This document shows, piece after piece, positions 14,329 through 27,000 of a stretch of DNA of 64,000 nt. A program made the translations under genes and the position numbers. The notes beneath the pieces are model-generated. The model had not been told where the DNA came from. It did not search any database and saw only the letters and a list, made by a program, of their open reading frames with translations. The DNA is from Osedax fenrisi. Taxonomy: Eukaryota > Annelida > Polychaeta > Sabellida > Siboglinidae. Position 1 is the first letter of the stretch. Every line of letters starts with the position of its first letter. The stretch spans positions 8,810,821 to 8,874,820 of the forward strand of contig OZ025242.1 of assembly GCA_964019155.1 (NCBI GenBank). The letters run 5' to 3'.

Positions 14329-14822
14329 CATTGAAACCCCTCTATAAGAAACCTCTTTATAAGAACATGTTATCATATTTGGTTGGAATTCAACTTTTCC
14401 ACATTACAAAAACCTCTATAAGAAAATATTATTTAGGAAACACCTCTTTATGAGACAATTATTTAGTTAGTTTGTTTTGGAAATGTTACCTATCTATATT
14501 ACAATATTTGATGTAATAGTTTATATCTAAATTTAGGTTTATATTATAATGTAGACGTAAAAATAGTTAATTGCAATTAGTGAATGTGTTTTATTATTCT
14601 CAATATAGTGAGCTCATAAATAGTAACAGGTATGAATACCTATTTAATAAAAGGTAATATACTGATTGTATTCAGTACAACAATTATCCAAACAAGTGTT
14701 AACAACTATTTTAAATTAAATTAAATTAAACCATATGGTATAGAAATATATTTCTAATCAATTATTTTGATTACTACTTTTAAATAAATAAATTTACTAA
14801 ATATATTAGAGAGGTTTCACTG
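14329..14822. mobile_element. Short pogo-style inverted-repeat element (MITE)
   Basis: The left end reads CATTGAAACCCCTCTATAAG. The right end on the minus strand reads CAGTGAAACCTCTCTAATA. Inside, the phrase AACCTCTnTAAGA recurs (14345, 14410, 14448), giving the tandem subterminal structure typical of pogo-derived MITEs. The target duplication is not clean. No coding sequence. Confidence 0.5.
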
Positions 14823-15312
14823 AATATATAAATAAATGATTATTATATAAATACAATACAAATATCTACATTTATTTTCTAATCTATATATTATTGTATA
14901 TCCAAAAAAATATGGTAATTTCGTTTTAATAAAAGTACTATTGTAAACTATATTAAATATTCTAATATCAATCTGATATATATTGAAGATTATTTTCTAA
15001 TTAAAATATTGTTATTTTGTTGCTAATTATTGTGTATACATTATATATTTAATACACACAATATAATATCAATAATTGTGTATTTATAAATATAACTATT
15101 CACATATGAGTGAGTAATGTTTGTATATTTGTAATCCAACAATCCTATAATATATTTATTTATTTATAAAAAGTATTATACTCAATATCATTTATTCTAA
15201 TCTTATGTTTGTATATTTTTAATCCCAAACAATTATAATATATTTATTTATTTATAAAAAGTATTATACTCAATATCATTTATTCACATAAATCGCATTT
15301 CTCGAACGTATC

Positions 15313-15554
15313 TCAATGTATCGACATACATGCATACATCGTGACACAATTGTATACATTGAATAGATTGAGTAGATGAATCGACTGATTCTCCGCGAAA
15401 ATTATACAATTAACATTTATTTCACTGATAATTTTCTTTTTCTTGTTATTCACCGTATTTTTAACCACCTTCTTCGTCTTATCAGCATTTGCGATTTCTA
15501 AGTATTTTTTATACTGTGAATCAGTAATAATTTCTGCGAATCCACGTCGTTTAC
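15313..15554 (-). pseudogene. Pogo-type transposase C-terminal exon
   Basis: An acceptor (TTTATAAG|GTAAACG) opens a phase-1 exon of 242 bp ending in TGA. It reads KRRGFAEIITDSQYKKYLE, then a lysine-rich segment and a degraded Cys/His tail. This is the same layout as the terminal exon at 40572-40849 (KRKGFTAIITGSPYKRFLE, then lysines, then a zinc finger), including the TATAAG acceptor and phase. In jerky-like pogo transposases an AIITSSPYK-like motif followed by a PHD-like finger closes the protein. Here most of the finger cysteines are gone, so I call it decayed. No upstream DDE exon is visible. Confidence 0.65.
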
Positions 15555-16584
15555 CTTATAAAGAATTAAAATACCAATTAAAATATCATTTAAAATATCA
15601 CTTATAATATATATTTATAATTACATATTGTAAATTAAATATAAATAAAAAAAGTATATAAATAAATAAGATTTAGAACATATTTTATTAAATGTGTTAA
15701 GTATAAACATTTAACTTCTGTTATCACCTATCACTTTACCACTGCATACTTGTATCGATATAATAGGTATATCGATTGTATAACGAATATTATTAGATAT
15801 ATATATATATATATATATATTAGGTTGGATTGAAATATAAAAATTTGAATTTTGAAATATGTCAATCAAAGTCTAGTATATAATATTGTATTCAAATATC
15901 ATAAATAAAGAGTAATGTATGTATTTAAGGTTACTATAAATTAAATTAATTTTTATTAAAATTAAATGATTTTAGATTGTAATTTATAATATTGTATTCA
16001 AATGGCCATTTTAAGTCTAAATTATGATAAAATAATATGATTGGGAATTGTAGAAATCTTTGCAACATAAAGTAAACAATATTACTTAAATATTTAATTT
16101 CTATCCAAGGATTTCAATATTACGTTGTTTGTTTTGATAATAATACGGTTTGTATAGCTTATATTTTATATATTTGAAGTCTAAATATTATATATTACAC
16201 ATTTGACATATTACACGTAATTAAATATATTAGTTAATTAACAAATGTCATTAAAATTCAATAAATAACGATTATTTTTTAAAATTATGATAATTTTATC
16301 TATTATAATTATTATCTAATCATTGATTAGTAATAATTAATGTAATTCATTATGTCATAAGTATTATGACATAATTAATTATTAATTCACCAATATAATA
16401 TTCACATGTAGTCACCTATTATTATAACTTGAATTTAAAATTGTTTATATTAAATTACATAGTTAAATAAATTAAAATATACAATATTATATGCTAAGCA
16501 TAATGCTTACACCATAAAATAATTTTCCATATTAAATAATATTTAAATAATTAAAATATGATATTTATTAAACAATATGATATA

Positions 16585-17569
16585 CAGTCAAAGCTCGATA
16601 ACTCAACATTGACGGGACGGAGTTTTCATGTTGAGTTAGCGAGTATGTTGAGTTATCGGATGTATAGATTTATTTTTATTTATAATGGTATATTTGTTAC
16701 GCTACTAATAGTATATTACTCCTAAACATGGTTTATGATTATTATTAAAGATGCCTTATAAATGGCATGTTTATTCTTAAACCATCCAGCTATGGTAGAT
16801 ACAGAAACATCTAATCGTTTGGCAACTGACTTTCATGATTCGCCTTTATCAATATTAATGATAGATTCTAACTTATCATTTATGGAGATAGACGTAGATT
16901 TTATCTTGACTGACATGTTACTTAATTAGATTCATAATCTTTAATGATTTCGAATATACAAGAATGTATATTAATAAACTTATTGTTAAAAATAATCATT
17001 CCCCCATTGATTAATTCAAAATAGGCCTAATCCTTGATTATGCCTTGCAAGGATGCATTCATGAGTCATTGTCCATTGTGAGGGATAGTTAATAAGTCTA
17101 TATATAGACTTAGTCTATAGACTTAATTAATATTTTGTTCACATAAATGTATTCAAAATAGTACTCGTATGATAATATAATAATTGTAATTGTATTTTTA
17201 CGTTTATATATGTATATTCATATATTATTAAATAAAACCATGTTGAATAATGTATGTTGAATTATATTTGTTGAGCAATGTAGTTTTTCATTGTCGTTTT
17301 ATTACATGTAAAAGATACGAATCCAACAACATATGTTTGTGATATTTTGATTTTTCATAAATGTTGAGTTATCGGGTGTATATTTACATGTAATGTATAG
17401 GCTAGGATTATAAAAACGATGTTGAGTTATATGTATGTTGAGTTATATTTGTTGAGTAATAGGGTTTTTGTTAACATGTAAAAGATACGAATCCAACCAA
17501 ATATTTTGTGGATGTTGAGTTATCGGCAATGTTGAGTTATCGGCATGTTGAGTTACCGAGCTTCTACTG
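16585..17569 (-). mobile_element. Tigger/pogo transposon remnant, 985 bp, with HTH start of transposase
   Basis: The ends are CAGTCAAAGCTCGATAAC and, on the minus strand, CAGTAGAAGCTCGGTAAC, both flanked by TA. Subterminal copies of TGTTGAGTTATCGG repeat at both ends. On the minus strand an ATG at 16916 opens a frame with KLESIINIDKGES, a TGA, then KSVAKRLDVSVSTIAGWF. This is the N-terminal CENP-B/psq helix-turn-helix of Tigger transposases. The frame fades near 16726. The catalytic DDE part has been deleted. Confidence 0.85.
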
Positions 17570-17666
17570 TATTATAATTATATTTATTTAACTATCTGTT
17601 AATTATAATTACATTATGCTTATTTAATATACAATATATAATAGAGTATATTATATGGTATATACA

Positions 17667-18134
17667 TGTAGAGCTGCCTCCACACCAACTATATAGCAAT
17701 ATTATCTAGCAGATATTTCGCCACGGATATCCACAACAATTATTTTATTTAATAATATCATCTATTTAATTAATTTATAGTTAATATATAATATAATATT
17801 TTAGATATATACACTTAATAATATTATTTTATATATATCATCTATTTAATTAATTTAATTTATAGTGAATATAACTATATAATATTATAATAACAATATA
17901 ATGATATACTATAAATACAATATATCATAATAATATATAATATAATATTGTAGATATATACACTTAATAATATTATTTTCTATCACTAGCATATTTACAA
18001 TAAAAGTACGTAATATTGTCAAATCCATTATCTGTTCTAAATAAAAAAAATTAGCCTATACACATTCTCGCTAATATCCGAAGAATATCGTGAAATATCT
18101 TACAGATAATCTATATACTTGTTGGTGTGAACTA
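17667..18134. mobile_element. Probable inverted-repeat MITE with CACACCAAC ends
   Basis: The left end contains CTCCACACCAACTATATAG and AGATATTTCGCC. The right end on the minus strand contains GTTCACACCAACAAG and AGATATTTCACG. These are imperfect terminal inverted repeats of about 60 bp resembling the Harbinger-like ends at 26339/44003. Boundaries and target duplication are uncertain. Confidence 0.45.
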
Positions 18135-19291
18135 GTTAAATAATAATAGTATATCTATACAATTATTATATTTGTATACACGTTATTACTCTTCCATTTA
18201 TTAAATTATATCTTTTTAATGATATGTATATACACAATATAAATTATTTAACTCGCTAGACTAACTTTTATTTGGTCGAGGTACAGCCAAGTCAAATTAA
18301 TTAACGGATCCACCAATGTACTCATATTTTTCTCGGTTGAATAAAGTTGAATAATGGAACACTCACAAAATATATAACAATATTTCGACACACCCATTAT
18401 ATAGGTGTAACTATATTTTTAGATATGTACATATCAGATAATTTAGTAGTATGTTTTGTCGAGCGATTTAAATGAATTTAACTAAAAATGTATAAAAGTT
18501 CACAGGAGCTCTAAGATGCAAGCAAAAGCGCACCCTAACATTTTTCAAATAATTAAGTATAGATTTAAATAATTTCATTTGAATATTTTCAATTTTGTGA
18601 GACAGTACTGTGTCTTTAAAAGTAAATTTATTATAAACAATTCTATATTCAATTTCTTATATACATTAAATATGTATTAAATACATTGCATATATTACAA
18701 ATATATTATATATATTAAATACATTGCGTTCTACTTACAATAGGAACCTACATTATTATAATATATAATATTAATTTAGAATATATAAATATTTATATTT
18801 AAATGATTAATGGTATTGTTTTAGATATGTATATTAATTTAAAAATTGTAAAGAAAATTATATTTAAATTATATACATGTTAGATGTGTATATTAAAATA
18901 AATTATATAAAATTTAAATATTATTATTTTAATATTGCACTATATAATTATTTAGGTATTGAATTCCTTAGATTCGATAGAAGTCGTGTTGGACAATTAT
19001 TTGCGAATAATAAGTTTTACTACAAAGAAATAGAATTAAAGGTTATTATTTATATTTATTATTATATTATAGGAGATCTATATTGAAAATTATCATAATA
19101 ATTTCAATCATTAATATAATACTTGTTAACAAAATTATTATAATAACAAAAATAAATAACAGATAATAAAAATATACGTTATTATATACAATACTATATA
19201 GTTATAAATAAAATATTATATAATGGAAAGTAAAATATGATCAAAAAATAAATACACGGACATAAATATTTAATGAAGTTATATTTTTTAA
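18135..19291. other. Gene-free AT-rich stretch
   Basis: No recognisable gene. A 69-codon frame at 18877-19086 has no similarity that I recognise and typical AT-rich chance composition. Confidence 0.5.
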
Positions 19292-20291
19292 TTATTTATT
19301 GTAAACAAAATCTTTTTTTGTATTAAATGTTGGCATCGATGTTCGTGATTTGATCATATTCAAAATTATCCCATCTCTAGATTGTTCACCTGTTGTCATT
19401 TGAGAAACCTGGCTGACATCTTGAATAAATCTCTCGACGGCTTGATTATGACATGGATATTCAAAAGTAATTTCTTCAAAATTCATATTCAGGTAATTAT
19501 TGAGTGTACTATCTTCAATATTATAAGTTAACCTTAATTCATATATATTTATATTAAAATGTATTTCATAATAGTAATCCGCATTAAAATTTATATTTGG
19601 TAATTCAAAAGTTCTAATATTTGTATTATTATTTTTTCTGATATCTATTATAATTTTAATTGCTTTTCTTCTAATATCTATTTCCTTGTCTTTTAACATG
19701 CTTAGTAAAACACTCTCTGAATGAGCATAGAAACAGTTATTTGATATGCTCTCATCAATGATATCTCTATATTGTATGTCGATGTATCTTGAATTTTGTA
19801 TAATATAAAATAAATTTGTTGTGGCATCAGATATAGTAGGGTTTTTTTATTGTAAAATATGACGGTGCATATACTCTTACAATGTAGTTTGCTATTATAT
19901 TTAAATTTTTAGTTGGATTAGTTGTCGATATGTATAGCCTTAATATATTATTTGCCAGAGTTAACCATCTGGCATGGTGCATTTTTCCTGGTTCCCCATT
20001 TTTTAAAGTATCATCTACCACTCCTGCATCTATGCATTTACATATTTTATATAAATAATCTGCATCGCAGTTATTTTTTGTTGTAAAACTAATTTTGAAT
20101 GTGATATTTTCAAAATTAATTATATCTAATTTTTGCAGAGACTTTAATTGTTTCCCTATTTCTCCTGAAAATGGGGTAGGTCCAATATGTTTGCCATCTA
20201 TATAAATAAATAGTTTTCTAAGGGGTAATTCATTCATGTGTAGTTGACAAATCTGTAAACAAATATGTTTATAATATAATCAAATATCTAT

Positions 20292-20662
20292 AAATAGTGG
20301 CCGCTAGTATAAGAATATGTAATAGGTGTCTCGTAATGTATTAGATTTATATTTTTTTAATTATTTAATATTAAATAATTATATTTATGATGCATACGCA
20401 CCTTAATCTGATTCAATGATTTAATTACATACACACACACCTTACATACATAAATAAGTATATATAAATATTCATGTTTTTGTTAAAATTTGAAAACAAA
20501 TTATTACGTAATAAATTAGATTAATTAATTATTTTTTTTTAAAATTACCGACAATTTGATATTTAATTATTGTATATAGAACTTTTTATCATATTTCGAC
20601 TATTTATGCGTTTATTAAAATGACCACTACTCAGTTCTTGGCCGCTACCTCATTCCATCCCC
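20292..20662. mobile_element. Short relative of the 28303-43573 element, inside an intron
   Basis: The left part shares AGTGGCCGCTAGTA, AATAGGTGTCTCGTAATGTA and ATGCATACGCACCTT with 28530-28660. The right part shares TGTATATAGAACTTTTTATC and GGCCnCTAC...CCCC|TA with 43480-43573. It contains ATAAATAAG once (20450-20458), the site that is duplicated around the Mutator-style element in the large copy. The left terminal GGGGAGG is missing. It is useful as the empty-site reference. Confidence 0.7.
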
Positions 20663-20965
20663 TATATATAAAGTTGTGTTGAATATCATTTTTATAATAT
20701 ATATATCTGGGTTGTTAGTTTTTTATAACAAATTATTGTTAAATATATATTAGACTAGTGTAATTTGTGTTTATGATAAGATATATTATTTTAAATAATT
20801 AATTTATATTGAATTATTTGATCTATAACAATAAAATATGAAACATTTCATAAATAACTAACATAGGTTATATTAATTGCCTAATAGTATTATTATTTTT
20901 AAAATTAATTGTTATTAATTATTATTATATTTTTTGATATTATATATGGTATACTTTATATAGTC

Positions 20966-21150
20966 ATGTCACCAGACCAAAGGGGCCATCCAAACGAAAC
21001 CTACAAGACAATATAGAAGGTAAAAGACAGCGAGGCCGGCCAAATAAGATGTGGATAGACACTATCAAAGACTGGACAGGAGGCATGGAGATTATTTGTT
21101 AACAAATAACGCCCCCACATTCCCCCAGTTAAAAAGCTAATGGAACAAGA
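20966..21150 (+). pseudogene. RTE-like LINE C-terminal scrap
   Basis: The plus strand at 21017-21090 reads KRQRGRPNKMWIDTIKDWTG, the conserved tail of RTE-like reverse transcriptase proteins (RGRPxxxWxDxIKDWTG). Only this end survives. It lies in an intron of the decayed gene on the opposite strand. Confidence 0.75.
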
Positions 21151-21845
21151 TAATGAGGTAATACTTTATATAATATATAGTGTAGTTTAGTATAATATAG
21201 TATATTAACGATATTGATACTAATATTAAATGTCTTCAAATTAATATATATATTTATATGTATATAAATAAAATGTTGACCATTATAGTAATATAGTGAT
21301 TTGAAAATAATATAATTATATATAATTAAAACAGTTTTATGAGATTATGTTTATATATAAATATATATTATTTTTTGCTAACGGCCCAGTGTACTTTGTG
21401 AGTAGAATATTCTTCAAGTTTTCGTATTACCCCATTATATTTTCCTGTGTTTACACATGCACCATCTGTTCCGACAATTAATAATTCTTTTAGTTTTCCA
21501 TCAAGTTTCTTTATTATTGATGAATATATTTCAATAGATGTCGATTTATGTGGAGAAATGTGTCCTATATATTTATTTCCCGGCTCACTCAATAACGTTA
21601 TGTGTTCTTATTTTTTGTTTGTTCCATTTCTTAATCTAGTTATATCATTTCGTCCATCAAAATATAAAATAAATGTAGGATAAAATATGGATAAATATGG
21701 ATAAATATGGATAAAATAATAATCTATATATAGAAAGCTTATAAATGAATATAATAATGTATTATGATAAATTCAGATATAAACTAAGATACAGATATAA
21801 GGACAATAAACTAAGGCATCTATATGATATGATATGATACGATAT

Positions 21846-22150
21846 GATCAGGGGTAAACTACAATGCGCCTAAGGGTAAACTACGATGCTGTCAGGGGTA
21901 AACTACGATGCTCTCAGGGGTAAACTACGATGCTCTCAGGGGTAAACTACGATGCTCTCAGGGGTAAACTACGATGCTCTCAGGGGTAAACTACGATGCT
22001 CTCAGGGGTAAACTACGATGCTCTCAGGGGTAAACTACGATGCTCTCAGGGGTAAACTACGATGCTCACAGGGGTAACTACGATGCTCTCAGGGGTAAAC
22101 TGCGAAGCTCTCAGGGGTAAACTATGATGCTCTCAGGGGTAAATTAAAAC
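21846..22150. repeat. 22-bp minisatellite, about 13 copies
   Basis: Tandem unit CAGGGGTAAACTACGATGCT plus CT, nearly identical in the middle copies and diverged at the edges (TAAGGGTAAACTAC at 21868, AGGGGTAAATTAAAAC at 22135). It falls between two exons of the decayed minus-strand gene. Confidence 0.95.
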
Positions 22151-24020
22151 ATATTATAAGTTACCCTTAGGGGTAAACTACTGCTCCTAGCTAGTTTACC
22201 ACTGTGAGACTTCTAGTTTACGCCTAATTTCTAACAGTGTATATCTGCATTGATTTTTCTTGCTTTTATTCTTTCTCTTCTTAATTTACATCTATCAATT
22301 ATATACTTGTTGTCGTGTCCATTGTTGTCGACATTATTGACATAGATGCAATCGCAGTACCCTTCCTATCAGGTATATTGTATCGGTCACATAATTCCTC
22401 AAGCGGCTTCAGATTTAGTCTATTTTGTTGACATGATGATGATGGTTGTTGCTCTTCTGTAAAATAATTAAATATGTGGTTTTATAATTTTTAATTCAAT
22501 TAATTTATTGCATAATCAATATAAATTTTAATTTTCTAATATAAATTTATACATAATAGATTAATTTATATTCTTTATTTTTAAATTAATCTACTATTTA
22601 ACAATATGTATATGACATACCAGTGTGAGTATTAGTTTGCAATTCAGGATTATGTTCTTCTCAAATTTGTTCACTTACTTCATAATCATTATTATCTTCA
22701 ATATAATTAATTTAGGATTAATATAATTTCAATAAATATCATTTAACTTTATATTTACCATTTACAGATTCAATTTGTCCATCTTCATCAGAATCAATAA
22801 GAATTGTGTTTTCTATTAATAAATTATTAATTAATATTATACACATTGTCATTATTTATAATATTAATTAATATATAATTATCAATATCAAATATAGCAA
22901 TGTAGGGTAATTATAGAAATTTATATATTTTCATATTATTTAAAATAATAGTACTTTTTGTATATATAAATAGAAATAAATATAATAATATATTTTGGAA
23001 CATCATTTAATTGATTAAATAATCATGTAATATATACCAATATTATATTTAATCACAAATACAAATTAAAAATATAGGACGTTATTTTTAATATTAATTC
23101 AAATAATAACCTTCATTTTCTGGAGCAGTATTACAGTTATCTATTTTTTTAATATATTTCCCTCCTAAATTAAAAATATCTTATAAATTATAATAATTAA
23201 TTATAAAATTGCTTCTTAATAGGGGACCATAATTTCCATTTAGAAATAACATTTTTTTTTTACATAATTATTAATATATCATTGGGTGTAAGAATTGTAT
23301 CTACAATTTCTATATAAATAAGTATAAAGGATATTTTATAATACCTACTATTAAAAATAAACATTCAGTATAGTATAATCAAGATATTACACTAAGTTTT
23401 ATAATAGTGAAGGAAGTCCCCCTGAAATATATGAGACATATTTTTATTATAAATTACACTATATTATGTATGTTATTACCTCCTTTACTACAAGTTAAAT
23501 TCCCATTCATTAATCTTCTTTTATCTCTTTGATCTAAAATAAAATCATGATCCTCTAGAAATCACACAATATTGTTTATATAACTCAAATAGCGTGTCAT
23601 ATTCAATATATAGTCTTTTCAATCTTAATTTATTTGTATTATATAATTTATATTTATTATATATAACTATAATGTTAGTTATAGTTTGATTTAAATGGTA
23701 ATGTGGGACACTAGAACAATCCCAAATATTAATTATTTTTAAAGCAGTTTTTTTTAATAAAAATAAAATCATTTGATTTGCAATTCGATCTTCCTTTTTT
23801 TTCGAAATATATATCATTAATAACATCACATTTAGTAGGTAACATAAATAAATCCATTTGTTTATATTTAAAACTCATAATCATATAATAAGCGTTTTAT
23901 AGAGTTTAATATATTTAAAAAAATTTTAAATAAATTTGGAATTTTGATTGGATCAAATTTAATTTTACTATCACTATTGTATAATCTTTGGTAAATATCA
24001 TATGATATCTGATTTCAACC

Positions 24021-24053
24021 CATTGACTTGTATTGACCCAATACAAGTCAATG
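24021..24053. repeat. 33-bp palindrome with 3-nt loop
   Basis: 15-nt arms CATTGACTTGTATTG flank ACC. Potential cruciform or hairpin, in gene-free AT-rich DNA. Confidence 0.9.
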
Positions 24054-24611
24054 TCTCAACCCCTATATTTAACCTTATAGAAAAACACCGATTTTAATTT
24101 AACAAAATCGTTAATTAAGACATACAAATATATATAATTTTTAAATCTAGATGAAATATCACATTTAAATGTGATTCTGAAAAAAATAAAGTTATAATAT
24201 ATAATATATGTTAAAATATGATCATTAATGTGATTTATGTATTCAAAATGGCGATTTCCCAATCTTATAACATGGCAACATTCAAATGGTTATGGCCAAG
24301 TTGATAGTTATTTTCAGAATACAAAATTTATAAGTAATAATAAAAATGTACTACTTATTAATATTAACACCTTAAATGCTATTTTAAATTTAAAATAATA
24401 TGATAATAATTGAATTCAAAATTTCACTCCACCCTAACTATTATATTAATATATTATATATATATATATATATAGTAATACCAAAGCCTGGGCTTTGGTA
24501 ATACCAAAGATTTTGCGAAGCATAAATATAGTATTTATTGTATTTATAGTATTTATAGTATTTATTGAAGCATATATATAGTATTTATATTTTACGAATA
24601 TCAAAGTGTAA

Positions 24612-26337
24612 GTTAATTTAATTATTAATTGAACTCAAAAGAGATATCTACAATTTAATATCTTTATTGTTTATAATATATTACATACATTAAAATGAAT
24701 TTAATAAGTATTGTATTATTATATTATTTATTAGATTCTATAAAATTATATTTCAAGTATATAAAATAATATTCAATTATAAATGTAATCATTAATCTAA
24801 ACTTAAAAGAAATATAAATTTATTAAGTAAATTTAATTATTAATTTAACTCAAAAGAGATATCTACAATTTAATATCTTTATTGTTTATAATATATTACA
24901 TACATTAAAATTAATTTAATAAGTATTGGATTATTATATTATTTATTAGATTCTATAACATTATAATTCAAGTATATAAAATAATATTCAATTATAAATG
25001 TAATCATTAATCTAAACTTAAAAGAAATATAAATGTATGGAATTATAATTCAATTATATAAAATTATATTCGATTATAAATTTAATTATTAATATAAACG
25101 ATATTAATATTAAAAGAAATAATGATTGAAATGAATGAATTATTTAAATAAAATAAATTAAATTAATTAAAATATATCCAATAATACAAAAATAACTTTT
25201 TATAATATATTATATTATTTATATACAAAATTGATTTCAATTAACATATAGTATCATATACATATATATCAATAAATACATTCAATAATTACATAAAAAT
25301 GAGATAAAATTATTAACCTATGCTCCCACATGCGAAGTATTGCTTACTGCATGGTACAGTCGACACTGGAAAGATGTAGTGCTCCTATCTGTTATATAAG
25401 TAATATGTTTATATCATGATTCAATTAAATCATAAACATTTTTAAAATATATATTAAGAAAAATAACTTTAATGTAACGAATGAAACATATTTAACACAT
25501 TGATATAATGCATTTAATAAATAATTATATTATATTATTTATTAATATGATTCTAATCAATTATATAAAATAATATTTAATTATTAATCTAGACTTAATA
25601 GAAATAAAAATAAATTAAAAAATAAGTATAATATATTAGTGAAATAAATGAATTATTTAAAAATAACTTTTATATTTTATATTATTTATATACAATATTG
25701 ATTTAAATTAACATATACATGACTATATATCAACATATCAATATATATATCAATAAATACATTTAATAATGACACACAAAATAAGATCATATTATTAACC
25801 TATTCTCCCACATGCGGAGTATTGCTTACTGCATGGTACAGTCGACACTGGGATAGATGTAGTGGTCAAATCTGTTATATAAGTAATATGATTATATCAC
25901 GATTCAATTTAATCATAAACACTTTTTTAATTATATATATTAAGAAATATTTAAGAAATATAACTTTAATGTAATGAATGTACTTTAATGTACTGAAATT
26001 TATTAACCAATAATGTAATATATTATATTATGTATTAATATAATTATAATTCAATTATATAAAATAAAATTTAATTATTAAGCTAGACTTAATAAAAATA
26101 AATTAATTAAAAAGAAGTATAATATATTTGTGAAATAAATGAATTATTTAAAAATAACTTTTTATATTTTATATTATTTATATACAATATTGATTTAAAG
26201 TAACATATACATCAATAAATACATTCAATAATGACATACAAATGAGATAAAATGATTAACCAATGTTCCATCATGCTGCGTTATCGGTACTGAATGGCAC
26301 AGTCGACAGATGAGTGGGTGTAGTGGGCCTATCTGTT
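24612..26337. repeat. Duplicated AT-rich repeat units with CTCCCACATGCGGAGTA motif
   Basis: Two about 215-bp near-identical units start at about 24612 and 24827 (landmark ACTCAAAAGAGATATC). They are followed by three units of about 470 bp, each containing a cassette like CTCCCACATGCGGAGTATTG...CAGTCGACACTGG...GATGTAGTG (25323, 25805, 26266). The next cassette of the series is at 44707, on the far side of the Harbinger-like insertion. No coding sequence. Some kind of satellite or degenerate element family. Confidence 0.75.
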
Positions 26338-26696
26338 AAGGTGCGTTCACACCAACAATTTCCGCTGGAAATTTCTGCTGGAAATTTCTGATGGAAATTT
26401 CCGCTGGAAATTTCTTGCGTCCGTTCACACTGGATATTAAATTTCCGCTGGAAATTTCTGATGGAAATTCCAATATACCATAATAATGTGATAACACGAA
26501 ATATGATACATGGGATTAAATACTAGGTGGCTAATATACTTGTTATAAATATGATAATCATGTGATAATCATATGATAAGAGTTTTATCAATATTTTAGT
26601 AAACATATATTTGTATTCATTATGGAGTTATAGGTACTGTAGGGTTACATGATGGTGTTTAAAAATACATATATATATATATATATATACAGAGAA

Positions 26697-27000
26697 GGGC
26701 CTGGCCAATCCTAGGTTTGTCTGTATAGGCATTTGGAGTATAGTTTTCTGAAAGATCGATATGGAGTAATGGGATGGATTCAGAGAAGAACATTTAAGAT
26801 GGCAGGATCATTTTGTACACAATAAATTAACAAAACCGAATGAAAGAAATAATGATATAGGGATATGCCCTAGAATATAATGTAGACTAGAAATGAACGA
26901 ATTATCTTCTTTCAGTTGTAATGAAAGTACGGGTAACGCAAGAGAGATTCGCGATGAAGTTAATGAATTGTATTCAAATGAAGGCGCGGTTGTTTGGTAG
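26697..27000 (+). pseudogene. Harbinger-type nuclease C-terminal remnant
   Basis: After a possible acceptor (ATATACAG|AG), one plus frame reads NERNNDIGICPRI, stop, CRLEMNELSSF, then NAREIRDEVNELYSNEGAVV and W before TAG. Harbinger nucleases end with a segment like ARxIRDxxxxYFNxEGxVxWQ, which fits. The catalytic residues are not present. It fits the superfamily inferred from the TTA duplication of the surrounding element. Similarity is read by eye and modest. Confidence 0.45.

Larger units (their letters stand above)
19292..23865 (-). pseudogene. Decayed multi-exon transposase-like gene of an unnamed invertebrate family
   Basis: Read on the minus strand, the start is near 23865 (MSFKYKQMDLFMLPTKCDVI). 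Then come WDCSSVPHYHLNQTI, DQRDKRRLMNGN (exon end near 23476), short acidic exons near 23162-23112, 22808-22760 and 22695-22622, and LKPLEELCDRYNIPDRKG at about 22459-22290. Next are YFDGRND and SEPGNKYIGHISPHKS to GTDGACVNTG (21592-21380), ICQLHMNELPLRKL to ARWLTLANNILRLYI (20254-19860), and PCHNQAVERFIQD to the end at 19292. All resolved introns are phase 1 with GT/AG ends. The order matches a protein family I recall from many invertebrate genomes, without an established name and probably transposon-derived. It is dead: there are in-frame stops (near 22655, 21625) and homopolymer frameshifts (A8 near 23803, A7 near 19846). A MITE and an RTE scrap sit in the intron 20255-21379. Confidence 0.7.

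Noticed and set aside
18877..19086. 69-codon plus frame
   Set aside because: Asn/Ile/Tyr-rich as expected by chance at this base composition. No motif.
21846..22150. CRISPR-like array
   Set aside because: Units are directly tandem at 22 bp with no spacers, so this is a eukaryotic minisatellite.
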